Assembly (NCBI GenBank): GCA_026874595.1
Contig: CM049318.1
Coordinates: 42,450,456 to 42,514,455 of the forward strand
DNA: 64,000 bases
Reading direction: 5' to 3'
From: Sipunculus nudus
Lineage: Eukaryota; Annelida; Sipuncula; Golfingiida; Sipunculidae
Part shown: one piece after another, positions 46,006 through 57,150 of the stretch
Layout of the letters: each line of letters opens with the position of its first letter
How positions within the stretch are numbered: position 1 is the stretch's first letter
Notes under the pieces: model-generated
What the model saw: only the letters and a program-made list of their open reading frames with translations
What the model was told of the DNA's origin: nothing
Databases searched by the model: none
Made by a program: the position numbers and the translations under genes

Positions 46006-48693
46006 TCGCGAAGGAAAGATCCATTTTGTGACCAGAATTGTGACGATTCCGAAAAACATGGCGCCAGCGGTCCGCAGATTTGAACATCCGTATAGAGTTT
46101 GAAATATGGACTAATATGTCACATTTATGAGAAAAACACTCCGATAATGCAGTGATTTAGGCGTGTTGTTTTTATACCAGGAGAGCAGAGACTCACATTC
46201 ACCCGGTATCGTGAGGCGGCCAGAACCACGGCCTGATTTAAACTCCCTTTATATTGTAATTTACAAACAGTTTATCACAGATTAAATCTCATAAACAGTG
46301 GCAAAATTCGTCGGAAACAACAGTAAACTGTTATTTTGCATCACCAGTGACGTATTCGGAAACATCAACACTCGTATTAATAAAGTAAGGGATACTCTGA
46401 AATGAACTCATTGCCTTCTTAATGATATGTATGAATGGGCTATGATATATAAATTCACAGCACCCCTTATAATAAAACAATATCACCTTCCTTTTGTAAA
46501 GTTAGATATAAAAAATATTTTATTATATAACATTTAATTTATATAAAAATCATTTAAAATTATACTGTATTATATTGTTTCATCATTGGCTCAACTGTCA
46601 GTTTGGTTAGTCGTTTTACCAATATATGGTATTTAACTATCTATTACACTCAACATCATGGTCCTGGCGTTCTGTACATTCTAAGTTTATGAAGACTCTT
46701 ATTTTTTTACAAGAGAGATTAAGACTTTTAATATCTCCATTACGTAATCTAGTGAAACCATTTTCACACTTTCGGTCAAATCCTACCCACAAGACTGGGA
46801 CCCTGCGGTTTTGGGATTGTGTGAGACAGAACCATTGCTAAACGATGCACCGGGTATTCTAATACTTTAGAAACGTTGATAGACGTGTAATAAAGTGCAA
46901 ATGCAGTCAAAAAATGAATTATACTTTTTCAAGACATGTTTCATGCACATGGATTTTTGAATGGACCTGATGGAAGTATCTTTTGTTAAACATGTGTGCA
47001 ATGTAAATAGAAGGCCTATTGAGGAATTTTAAGGTACGCTGTAGTAATTCTAATCACCGGCTCCCAGCCGTCCGACATAGCATACCTGGGAGAGGTTTTA
47101 GTAGAAACGACCCCTGGTAGAAGGGTGCTTTTTTCACTCTTAAGGAATCACTGGTCACAGCTCATGCGCGGCTTGTTGATCCATGCATACTGTATTAATC
47201 AGAATTTATAACTACTCAGTGTAACGGGTATTACACCTGGTTCATTACAGCATATGTACGACTTATCTTCGACGTAGGAGAATGAGAAAATGACATACCC
47301 AAGTAAAACAGAGAACTTATTCAAGGCCTCTAGAAAAACCACGTGTCGACATTGTGTGGTCCAATGTGCATACTATAATGTGTATTAAGAAAAATCCAGA
47401 ATAATTTGCCGGGGAATATTGATTCCGTTTCTGGCTGCACACATATCTAGACCAAATCAAAAGCGACTACTCATAATACATAACACTATATTATGAAAAT
47501 AGCGAATGTAAACAATTATTTTTACGTCATGTTTTAATTATTCACAATTTTTGAAGCACCAGTCATATTCAAGCGATGGAACTTTTTTTCATGTTGTTAA
47601 TTAATCCCCGAACACCCTGGCACTTGGCATGACGTGCAGAAATCTGGGGTTGGTGTCATATGTGAAACGTTGAAAAGCCTTAATGAGCGTGTTCAGGGTA
47701 TTGATCACGGCCGGGAAAACGAAGTTAGGTAGCCGGGCTGCAATTAGAGAGCGCGATGCTGATCAAATATTTGCAAGAGGTATGAACCAGTCCTGTCAGC
47801 GGAACTGACAATAGGATTTAAAAGGCCGCTCCCAACCTTGTTTAATGAACTTCATCATTCTTGGTGTGTGGATGCTAGGGACGAAAACACACACATATAC
47901 AAGTACATACTTCTTTACCATTTGTTCCGCGAAGAGCTCCATTTTTGAGAAATGACATTCATTTATATCTTGCTCAACGGACGAACTTTGTTTTCAGTGC
48001 GTTGGTTTTTGCCCATAAAATTTATCAACTGAAGATATGATTTCAAGCTCAAACTTACTCAATAAAGTATGTTATCACGTGAGTCGTACAACAAAAGGAA
48101 TACTGGGATAGGCAATCACTAGGTTACCGTATAGAAAAATAACTCTCAATATCAATGATTTTTTATGGGAGGATTGAACCATTGATTGTTGAATGTTGTT
48201 TGTTACAGCAGTATATAACCTGTGGGCTCTATTCAGGAATATGGACCTAAATTTTGATGTAACATTGCACGCAACAGATGCAAAGGATATTGCCATGACA
48301 CGTCGATTCACTTTGTAAATTGAGGACATTTTCATACATGTTTTATGTCATGTGCGACACTGCCTTCCTTTGTTTATTATGGCTTAGTGTTTCTATTGGC
48401 GACTTAGCATCTGGTCAATATGTTTAATCAGTTACTGTAGATATATGGACGCCAGCCACACCTGTTACACGACAGGCAATCACCGCTCCAGCCGACTGGG
48501 TCGGTTAATCCTTCAATGGGCTCGGTCAATGTTTAAAATTGTGTAGTGTTTTACATGAGAGGCAGATGTTGGTGCAGTTGTAAATGCATTCTTGGAGTTT
48601 ACTCAAATCTTAGGCAAAAGTATGTTTTCAACACACTTAGCAAAAGAGACTGAAATGCAAGCGGCTTTTTTAAACTATGCAGCAGCTACAGTT
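46006..48693. other. Unique DNA, no confirmed gene
   Basis: AT-rich with short frames. The segment 47590-47850 has balanced composition, with GATCA, TAATGAG and CAATTAGAGAG words, and could be a conserved non-coding element. Nothing can be assigned. Confidence 0.4.
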
Positions 48694-48755
48694 AGACCCA
48701 GTTGTGGCTCTGTTGTAAACACATCTGTGTTTACAACAGAGCCACAACTGGGTCT
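48694..48755. other. Perfect 30-bp inverted repeat with 2-base centre
   Basis: The 30 bases starting AGACCCAGTTGTGGC at 48694 are exactly complementary to those ending GCCACAACTGGGTCT at 48755, around a TC centre (48724-48725). The palindrome is flanked by a direct repeat, CAGCTACAGTTA (about 48682 and 48758). No decay between arms is visible, so it is recent or a sequencing/library fold-back artefact. Confidence 0.95.
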
Positions 48756-49423
48756 ACAGCTACAGTTAACTGACGGTTGTGCTGCTCAACCTTTGTCCGG
48801 CAATTTTTCTCTGTAGCCACGTCTAGGATATGCACGTGTTCTGTCTTGAGGTATCCTGAACGATGCCACGTGTGTCTGGATAGAGAGGGGACCATTTTCT
48901 TTATGTGAGGTCTAGTAATAGATGTGCGTGGTCTCTGTTTGATGATGTGAGGTTTAGCTTTGGCTGTTTGTGACTTCTGGTCAGAATGGGGTCTGTTCAT
49001 TAGCCTCATCTGTACTATTATCGACAAACCGTTATTTTGTCCTCCTTATTTATTTGTTCAATTAACAAATCAATTTCCGAGCGGGTACAGAGGGTCAGCT
49101 AGACGTCTATTTATGTGACGCTGGTCAGCTGAAGCAGCTTTTACATACTGAAAGGGGTTCATTCCCAGTCCAGATTAATATCAGACACTAGCGGCAAGCT
49201 TCGATCCTGTGGCCTCAATTATCAGTATAGAATCCGATAGAAAATTGAAACAGATTACTGTATACCGGGTCGATTAAACGCTCTCAAGGTGCCTCCATCT
49301 GCTGAAGTATACTTGTTAACTGTAAAGCGGTAGTTGATATGTACAACATTAAACAAATGGTTTCATTAACCCAAATACATCCAGTTGAAACATTTTGGTT
49401 GGAGGCTGAAGAATATTATGATA

Positions 49424-49425
<2 letters not shown>
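48756..49425. other. Unique DNA
   Basis: A 98-codon minus-strand frame (48731-49027) overlaps the palindrome. It is basic in composition and unrecognised, and I do not call it. Confidence 0.4.

Positions 49426-49489
<64 letters not shown>
49426..49489. repeat. (AT)n microsatellite, ~64 bp
   Basis: Pure AT dinucleotides directly upstream of minisatellite K. Confidence 0.97.
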
Positions 49490-49491
<2 letters not shown>

Positions 49492-49524
49492 TATTCCCGG
49501 TAAGGAATATTGGAGTACCGGTAA

Positions 49525-50205
49525 TGTGGCGGGTTTAGAGAGGGCGCAGGAGGCGCGCGTCCCCTCTTTTTGTGACGGGTTTAGAGGAGGCGCAGGAGGC
49601 ACGTGTGCCCTCTTTTTGTAGCTGGTTAAGAGGGGGCGGAGGAGGCACGCGTGCCCCCTTTCTTGTGGTAGGTTAATAGGGGAAGTGCAGGAGGCGCGCG
49701 TCCCCTCTTTTTGTTGCGGGTTTAGAGAGGGTGCAGGAGGCCCGCGTCCCCTCTTTTTGGGACGGGTTTAGAGGAGGCGCAGGAGGCACGTGTGCCCTCT
49801 TTTTGTAGCGGGTTTAGAGGGGGCGGGGGAGGCACGCGTGCCCTTTTTTGTTGCGGGTTTAGAGAGGGCGCAAGAGGCGCGCATTTCTTCTTTTTTGGGA
49901 CGGTTTAGAGGAGGCCCGTTTGCCCTTTTTGTAGCGGGTATAGAGGGGCGGAGGAGGCACACGTGTCCTCTTTTTGTGGCGGGTTTAGAGAGGAAGTGCA
50001 GTAGGCACGCGTCCTCACTTTTTTGTGACGGGTGTAAAGGAGGCGCAGGAGGCACGCATGCCCTCTTTTTGTGGCGGGTTTAAAGAGGGCGCAGGAGGCG
50101 CGCGTACCTTCTTTTTGTGACGGGTTTCGAAGAGGCGAAGGAGGCGCGCGTCCCCCTTCCTGTGACGGGTTTAGAGGAGGCGCAGGAGGCACGAATCCAC
50201 TCTTT
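49525..50205. repeat. Minisatellite K, ~46-bp GC-rich unit, ~15 copies
   Basis: The unit is GGGTTTAGAGGAGGCGCAGG, AGGCACGTGTGCCCTCTTTT, TGTAGC. Anchors GGGTTTAGAG at 49531, 49577, 49718 and 49764 give a 46-bp period, with some shorter units. The unit is strongly strand-asymmetric (purine-rich first half, pyrimidine-rich second half). Its centre, GGCACGTGTGCC, is close to a palindrome. Frames near 95 codons on both strands are incidental. Confidence 0.93.
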
Positions 50206-50369
50206 TCGACCTTAAAATCTGGGAATTAGAATATTATACGCTTAATACCCTAAAAGAAGCGCCAGATTATGCGTCCCGAACCACTGTTTCCCTGTTCCCC
50301 TTGCGTGGCAGTCATGCATAAAGTCTTTTAGTACTGCGAGTGTTGACACACTTGTTTACCGGTCACAGG

Positions 50370-50410
50370 GTGTGGAGCCCCATTTTTCTAAGATTCTGAA
50401 TCCGCCCCTG
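50370..50410. mobile_element. Remnant end of the GGATCCGCCCCTG-type MITE
   Basis: AGATTCTGAATCCGCCCCTG (about 50391-50410) resembles the right end of the element at 62837-63035 (its complement CAGGGGCGGATCCAGGATTT). The other end is not found nearby. Confidence 0.5.
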
Positions 50411-51160
50411 GTCGTAGCGGAAGTCTGCGTAGCCTCATGTCAGTGCACAGTTGTCGTTTCACTCCGCGACTTTAAAGGTGCCCAATCGCCTACCTTTTAA
50501 ATAAGAATTTATGTGATTTATGGCTTTCATTGTGTTTATATTAATAATCTAAGGGTAATTTTTGTTGCACAAAGTTCTAATAAGGCCTTTGTGAAGGATG
50601 TGTAAACTTGTTCATCAACAACATGTTTGTAAACACAGCAATGTTGACAAACGGGAAAAACATGTAACCTAAGGTGGTAGGTTGAATATATGCGGAGGTA
50701 GAAAGGTTACTTGTTGCAAAACACCATTTGCATAGTTCTGGCTTACCTGACTTGCTCCAAGATGCCCATGTTGATTTTGTTTTGTTTATTTTTGGCGGGC
50801 CGCAACATATTATAAACACGTTGATATAAACAAAAACAACAACCTGCGTTGGGTGATATCCACGTTTTCTGGCCTATTTTTTATGAAAGCTCCAAGGGAT
50901 TATCTTTAGTTTATAAAGGTCAGATAGGTGATTGGGCCCCTTTAATTGCCAAACAGGACTCTCCTCATTTTTGCACAATTCATCGACGATTTTCAATTTT
51001 GAAAATTACTGGCGGTCAACATAATGACGGCATATATTACACGTGGTGTTTTTTTAAATAATGATGTCTACGAGAACATCACAAATTTGCTTTGAGTTAC
51101 AAAGTTGTTGAGAAATAATTTTAATTACAATTTAGGTTGACGAAAGGCTCACATCCCGCC
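50411..51160. other. Unique DNA with an orphan C-type monomer
   Basis: AAGGCCTTTGTGAAGGATGT and GTAAACTTGTTCATC (about 50582-50616) align with one 39-bp unit of minisatellite C over most of its length. Otherwise no gene or repeat is seen. A 70-codon frame at 50849-51061 is unrecognised. Confidence 0.5.
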
Positions 51161-51420
51161 TCTAAGGTATAAAAACCAGGCCTAAAGTGCCGGTAGATAC
51201 CCGTGTATGTTCACAGCTGCATCGTTTGTATTCATTATTGCTTCGTTTGGCAAACTGGCGAAGGCCCGAACATCATTAAACATAATTAATATAACATAAC
51301 AGGCGATGCTAATAATAAAGTAGGAGTCTGACCGCCATATTGTCGTGAGGATCGGAACATTTTTCTGATTGGGCTAACTACAAAGGGGAAACTTCTGTAT
51401 GACAACATCGTTTGTAAAAG
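51161..51420 (+). promoter_or_regulatory. Weak candidate core promoter
   Basis: AAGGTATAAAAACCAGGC near 51167 is a good TATA-box context, and the DNA after it is less AT-rich. No exon or splice donor of quality follows within view, so the call is speculative. Confidence 0.2.
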
Positions 51421-51819
51421 GACAGTATTCATTTTCTGAAAGTAAATTGAAACGAAAGTGAGTGTGATGGATGGAACACCGGAGGAGAACAGGAGTGGGG
51501 AGTGTCAACTAGTGGCTCATTAATAACGGTCTTTTCCTGATTAATTAGACATTCTATGACGATATTAATTATCCATTGTTACTTATTTTTTCCAGCTAGA
51601 ACCCTATCTGAAACACGCAATGTTAAAATGGTTCCATGGATGGTTCCTTGGTTTCAACGGTATAATTCTATAATCAGCACACTGGTAGTTTTATCTAGTG
51701 AACTTGGTTCTATCAGATTCACACGGAGATTCACTCTGTTATCTTGAATTTCACATATAGGATACAGATTTTCTAATCGGAGTTTATATAAACAATGTTG
51801 GTTTAATTTTATGTCCAAT

Positions 51820-51820
<1 letters not shown>

Positions 51821-51865
<45 letters not shown>
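51821..51865. repeat. (CT)n microsatellite
   Basis: About 45 bases of CT dinucleotides in unique DNA. Confidence 0.97.
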
Positions 51866-51868
<3 letters not shown>

Positions 51869-52034
51869 TTGTATCGAAGTTACAAAAACTACGCTCCGAT
51901 CTACACAATGGATCAGAAACAGTTTTATTATTGTTGCTTTTGTACAGAGAGAGAAATATATTCCAAGTGTATTTACAGTACTTCCATTCGCATGTAATCC
52001 AACCTGCATATTACTTTCAGTTGTAATTAAACGA

Positions 52035-52669
52035 ATCTATTTAAGTATCAGTACTTACAGTTGTTGACCATCCATTGTATTTAAATATCAGTATTTCCAG
52101 TTGTAGATCTTCCATTATATTTAAATATCAGTACCTCCAGCTGTAGACCATCCATTGTATTTTAGATTAAATGCGTCAAGCTGTAGACCATCCATTGTAT
52201 TTTTATATCAGTACTACCAGCTGTAGGCCATCCATTGTATTCAAAATTAAGTGCTTTCAGCTGTAGACCATCCATTGTATTTAAATATCATTGCGTCCAG
52301 CTGTAGACCATCCATTGTATTTAAATACCAGTACTTCCAGCTGTAGACCATCCGTTGTATTTTTATATCAGAACTTCCAGCTGTAGACCAAGCATTGTAT
52401 TTAAAATTAAGTGCGTCCAGCTGTAGACCATCCATTGTATTTAAATATCATTGCGTCTAGCTGTAGACCATCCATTGTATTTAAATATCAGTACCTCCAG
52501 CTGTAGACCATTCATTGTATTTAAATTAAGTACGTCAAGCTGTAGACCATCCATTTTATTTAAATCAAGTGCGTCAAGCTGTAGACCATCCATTGTATTT
52601 AAATTAAGTGCGTCAAGCTGTAGACCATCCATTGTATTTAAATATCAGTACTTCCACCTGTAGACCATC
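52035..52669. repeat. Minisatellite L, 40-bp unit, left block (~16 copies)
   Basis: The unit is CTGTAGACCATCCATTGTAT followed by TTAAATATCAGTACTTCCAG. The last unit stops mid-unit at CTGTAGACCATC (52658-52669) where a transposable element begins. The missing remainder of the unit (CATTGTATTT) resumes at 56491. Confidence 0.96.
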
Positions 52670-52900
52670 TGTTACGGCCCATAATGTAATAACCGGCCCA
52701 TAATGTAATAACGGCCCATATTGTAATAAAAACGACCCATAATGTAATAATCATACCCTGCCCATATTGTAATAAAACTGACCCATACTGTAATAAAAAA
52801 CGGCCCATATTGTTATAAATACGACTCATATTGTTATAATCATACCCTACCCATATTGTAATAAAAAAGGGAAGTGGGAAAAACGGCCCATATTGTAATT
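52670..52900 (+). repeat. Left terminal inverted repeat with subterminal CCCATATTGTAATAA words
   Basis: About ten CCCATAWTGTWATAA words in one orientation, separated by ACGGC, AACGA and TCATACCCTG linkers. An oppositely oriented set (TTACAATATGGGTCGTTATT) also occurs at 53160-53275, so an internal duplication or a smaller derivative element may be present. Confidence 0.88.
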
Positions 52901-53277
52901 ATAATATGTTTAAGCTCAAGAATGAATCCCAAATCTAACAGGAGATATGTCGTTTGAGAATACCTTCTGAAATGACAGCCTTTTTAGTTCCTCATTGGTA
53001 TATGGGATGCAGTCATAATGGAAATCCAGTCAACATTTATGCTGTCTACGTATATTTAATCATAATCTTTTAAACTGCATTTTTTTTTACAATTTTGGCA
53101 TTTTTGCCCATTTAAGCCCCCACCATGCTGATTCAGTAAAGGTCGTTTTTTACAACAAAATAGACAATTTCTACTACAATATTGACCATTGTTACAATAT
53201 GGGTCGTTATTACAATATGAGTCGTAATATGATACGAGTCATAATATGATAACCGTCCCAAATTGTAAAAATGGTCA

Positions 53278-53287
53278 ATATATATAT

Positions 53288-53345
<58 letters not shown>
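53278..53345. repeat. (AT)n microsatellite inside the TIR element
   Basis: About 68 bases of AT dinucleotides with two short AAAT interruptions. Confidence 0.95.
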
Positions 53346-53347
<2 letters not shown>

Positions 53348-53596
53348 TATACTAACCAAAGAAAACCCCTAGCAACAGGCGAATGGGATTGGGTGAGGCA
53401 TATTGTTTAGATTCATTTTGTAAATGGCGACATTTTTTATTCATTTAAGGCAACGGCATTTACATAATGCTATGAATAGTAATTAGCAAAAATAGTAAAT
53501 AGCAATATACCATATGACTGACAAAGTAACTAGGGATCAAACTTTACTCCTTCCCTTTTCCCACGCATTTACTATTACCGATCATTTGCGGGTAAA

Positions 53597-53613
53597 GGGG
53601 GGGGGGGGGGGGG
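53597..53613. repeat. Poly-G homopolymer
   Basis: About 17 consecutive G followed by a G-rich stretch to 53690 (GGGGTGGAGGTGGGGCAGGG), which has G-quadruplex potential. Confidence 0.9.
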
Positions 53614-54183
53614 TAGGTGTTTGACCGTGAGGGGTGGAGGTGGGGCAGGGGTAGCGGGTTAGGGTGGAGAAGGCTGAGGGAGGCTTCCCTGCGATCGCTC
53701 GTCGATTGCAAACATCTGGTTTTTCATGGATTGTACAAACAGTTGAAATAATTACTGGGAGGCTCTCTCCATGGCTCAGATGGTGTCGTTCGGTAGTCTT
53801 TATAGGTCTTTATAGTTGTTCGTCGATTCTTTAGGTAGACACCTTGTTCGATTAAAAAAAAAATGTTTTTTATACTACTGAGTTAAACCTCTGAAGGATG
53901 GTTCCGGTATAAGGTATATATATTTTTTGTGGATGTAATCGCTTTTTGTGGATATATCTATCTCGGTTTGGAGCACACGCTAAGTGTAATTATATAATAT
54001 CCTGGTGTCAGGTAACTACCGCACCTGCGGGTCCTGGATGTGTAATCGTCCCCATTACTGAGTCATAACATTGAGGAACTGGCCAAATTTTGCATTCGTT
54101 TGTGGTACAAACGTGATACATGGCTGTAGGGCACAGCCTTCTTATTATGCAGAGCGCTCACCCTGGATGGGGGCCGACCATGA

Positions 54184-54938
54184 CAAATTTTGTAATGGAG
54201 ATGAAAAAAAAATCAGATTCTGTAACACTAGGCAGCGTGTAATGTCTAGGGGAATGAATAAAGAAGTCAGTGTTTTTTTGTTAACAAATAACCACAATTT
54301 ATTCTTAAAACAACCCAAACATTACAATACACTAAATCAATAAATTATACAGTAAAACAGCGGTATAACAACAAATCAATACAATCACACAGTAAAATAC
54401 ACAAAGTGCACAGTACCTGGATACCACCACCATCACAACGATAAGTTCTTTAAATGTATACTCTCGAGGAACGACAGTCCAGTGTAAAGCTCTTGTAACA
54501 ATCCAGAAAGTAAACTGAAGTCCAAATGCATAAAATCCAGGAGAAAGGCTGAAGAAAATCTATAATTGCCGCACTCGTCGGATAAGGTCCCAGAAACTGA
54601 CACACGCTTCTGCGTCCGCTGGAAATCTTCTCTGCTCTGCTGTTCTCCCTCGGCTCTAAAACACAGCCCCTTTACATACTCTTCACCCCAAGCCGAGAAT
54701 TTTCCACTTCTCGAACAGTCTTAAAGATCTTACACAACACAGTAACCGCGCGTTACAGAAATCATCTAGAAGAACACCGCTGTGTGTCTCTACATACCAG
54801 GGTCCACACGTGACTCACGACAAGGCGAGAAAGCCCAAGGCTAGCATGACAACGAGAGTTCAACCAGTACAAATTAAACTGCGAATGTAACAAACGGCCC
54901 GGCGAGGGTGTCACAACACGAGTTACGCCCGTGTCACA
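54184..54938 (-). mobile_element. LTR-like dispersed repeat, copy 3 (reversed, nested)
   Basis: The reverse complement begins TGTGACACGGGCGTAAC and follows copy 1 through GTACTGGTTGAACTCTC, CTCGGCTTGGGGTG, CTCCTGGATTTTATGCATTT, TTATCGTTGTGATGG and TTTATTCATTCCCCTAG to TCTCCATTACAAA. Beyond that point (below 54184) it differs from copies 1 and 2, so the shared 3' end is missing. It lies inside the TIR element. Confidence 0.75.
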
Positions 54939-55084
54939 CTAAAAGATTACTGTAACAATATGGAGCATCGTGTTATTACTCGGAGTTTCACGCCGTTGCC
55001 GGTGTCGGCATCCGGGCGATCTTTTAACCTGCTCTACCTTAGCTGTATCGAGCTCTATACTGCAAGCACTGGACCTACTTAGGA

Positions 55085-55085
<1 letters not shown>

Positions 55086-55180
<95 letters not shown>
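55086..55180. repeat. (AT)n(GT)n compound microsatellite
   Basis: About 49 bases of AT followed by 46 of GT. Alternating purine-pyrimidine DNA of this length can adopt Z-DNA. Confidence 0.97.
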
Positions 55181-55183
<3 letters not shown>

Positions 55184-55189
55184 TTCACA

Positions 55190-55665
55190 ATTTTCGTGAT
55201 TGATTTTCATTTTTCATATTTCTTTTTATTAATTAGCAATTAGATTTTATTTTTTTAACTGCAGTTTATTACTTTCAAATTCATTAGTTGAGGATGAGGA
55301 TATTTATGAACAGCTGCAGAACTACTGCAGAGTACCAGGCCTTGGTTGGGGTCGACCGTGAACACTCTCATGGCTCCTCTGGTGATACCGGTACTCGAAC
55401 CCGCGATATATGCACTAGGAGTCATGTGTGCTGTCGAGACCATGGACCCCCGGTAAAATGCAAAGTTTACCAAGATAATATTTTGCAAGTTATTAACGTA
55501 AATGCGCCTATACGCCTTTAATTTTAACATGTTGGACCGATTGAAATTTTGTATTCTAATTTTGAAGAAATATAAATATTAAATATTGAACCTCTCTACA
55601 GTTTGACTACATAACGCAAAGACATAAGGGAACAGTTTTTCAGGAACAGTAAATCCTCATTGTTT
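55190..55665 (+). repeat. Family X, diverged copy with tRNA-like B box
   Basis: Shares TTTATTACTTTC with AATTCAT (copy 1 at ~2120), GGTCGACCGTGAA with CTCCTC (copy 1 at ~2325), GTAAAATGCAAAG and AGAAATATAAATATTAAA. On the minus strand GGTTCGAGTACC (about 55391-55402) resembles an RNA polymerase III B box, so a SINE-like origin for this part of family X is possible. Confidence 0.6.
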
Positions 55666-56270
55666 GTGAAAATTGCCTCCAAATGTCCTCTTTACATTGC
55701 ATATTAAAAAAATATCCAAATAATGGAGGGAGGGGTATGGGAGTGGGATGCCCCCTCCCGTACCCTCCCCTTGAACCTGTTACTAACCTTAATGAAACCA
55801 TGGTTCACAATTGAATAAACAAAATCATATTATCATACACTAAAAGATAACGTATTAGAACAATAATAAAAATAATTATAATTATAATATATTTATATAT
55901 ACATATATACATATACACGTATATATAACGGTTTTCATAGTACCCATATATGCATCTTAGCGCCCCCCCCCCCCCTTTTCGAATTTCTGGATCCGCTACT
56001 AATTATGGCCCCCTACCCTCCCTCAATCCTGGCTTTATATATATATAAATTAACTTTTTCAAATACTTTATCACCCTATAACACTGATTCAACAAAAGGA
56101 TAACCATGAATCATGGCCGTATTTCGCTCATATTAGCTTGGTCACCGTTTTAAACAGATAGGCATTATGTCATCCAGTGGTTTTTCATACTTGTATGTTC
56201 ACTTACACATTCGTGTCATGAGAAGTCAATATATGAATTGTCTAAGTTAATTTGCATGGAATTTGAATTA
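55666..56270. other. AT-rich interior of the TIR element with C/G-rich inverted patch
   Basis: GGGAGGGGTATGGGAG (~55730) pairs with CCCCTCCCGTACCCTCCCC (~55751) as an imperfect hairpin. A C14 run lies at 55962-55975. TTTCTGGATCCGCTACT (~55984) resembles the right end of the 62.8-kb MITE. Confidence 0.5.
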
Positions 56271-56274
56271 TAAA

Positions 56275-56485
56275 ATTATTGGCCTTCTTACCCACCTGCG
56301 ATTTTATTACAATATAGGCCGTTTTACCCACTTGCGATTTTATTACAATATGGGCAAGGTGTGGTTATTACAATATTGGCCGATTTTTATTACATTATGG
56401 GCCATTATTACATTATGGGTCGTTTTTATTACAATATGGGCCGTTATAACATTATGGGTCGGTTATTACATTACGGGTCGTAACA
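56275..56485 (-). repeat. Right terminal inverted repeat
   Basis: Reverse complement of the left terminus, with TTATTACAATATGGGC and TTATTACATTATGGGTCG words. It ends CGGGTCGTAACA at 56485 next to the CCATC duplicate. Confidence 0.9.
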
Positions 56486-57150
56486 CCATCCATTGTATTT
56501 AAATTAAGTGCGTCAAGCTGTAGACCATCCATTGTATTTAAATCAAGTGCGTCAAGCTGTAGACCATCCATTGTATTTAAATATCAGTACCTCCAGCTGT
56601 AGACCATCCATTCTACTTAAATATCAGTACCTCCAGCTGTAGACCATCCATTGTATTTAAATATCAGTACCTCCAGCTGTAGACCATCCATTGTATTTAA
56701 ATATCAGTACTTCCAGCTGTAGACCATCCATTCTACTAAAATATCAGTACCTCCAGCTGTTGACCATCCATTGTATTTAAATATCAGTATCTCCAGCTGT
56801 AGACCATCCTTTGTATTTAAATATCAGTACTTCCAGCTGTAGACCATCCATTTTATTTGAATATCAGCACTTCCAGCTGTAGACCATCCATTGTATTTTA
56901 ATATCAGTGCTTCTAGCTGTAAACCATCCATCTATTTAAAAATCAGTGCTTCCATCTGTAGACCATTCATTGTATTTAAATATAAGTGCATCTAGTTGTA
57001 TCCATTCCACTGTATTTTTATACCAGTGCTTCCGGCTGTTCACCATGTATTGTATTTTATATCAGTTCTTCAAGCTGTAGACCACCTATTGTTTTTAATA
57101 TCAGTGCTTCCAGCTGTAGAGCCTCTACTGTATTTTAATATCCTCTAGCA
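56486..57150. repeat. Minisatellite L, right block (~16 copies)
   Basis: Same 40-bp unit as 52035-52669. Units become more diverged towards the right edge (56930-57150: CATCTATTTAAAAATCAG, TGTATTTTTATACCAG, AGCCTCTACTG). The left edge of the other block is likewise more diverged, as expected if the two blocks were once one array whose middle was most homogeneous. Confidence 0.96.

Larger units (their letters stand above)
52670..56485. mobile_element. ~3.8-kb terminal-inverted-repeat element inserted in minisatellite L
   Basis: The left end starts TGTTACGGCCCATAATGTAA. The right end in reverse complement starts TGTTACGACCCGTAATGTAA. Similarity continues for about 200 bp on each side (52670-52900 and 56275-56485), built of repeated CCCATATTGTAATAA / CCCATAATGTAATAA words. 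CCATC is duplicated at 52665-52669 and 56486-56490. Removing the element and one CCATC restores a perfect L unit, proving insertion. There is no transposase frame; the interior holds a reversed LTR-like repeat (54184-54938), microsatellites and a family X fragment. It is therefore non-autonomous, with later nested insertions. Superfamily is uncertain; TGTNR termini with a 4-5-bp duplication recall Ginger-type elements (inference). Confidence 0.9.

Noticed and set aside
43579-46102. Long frames (241 and 330 codons) as a repetitive secreted or structural protein
   Set aside because: One-base deletions in many units break the frame, and variants are not biased to silent changes.
48731-49027. 98-codon minus-strand frame as a gene
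   Set aside because: Its end lies inside the perfect palindrome, composition is arbitrary, and no domain or splice signal supports it.
49366-49621. Frames with poly-Ile/Tyr stretches near 49.4 kb
   Set aside because: They are translations of the AT microsatellite and the start of array K.
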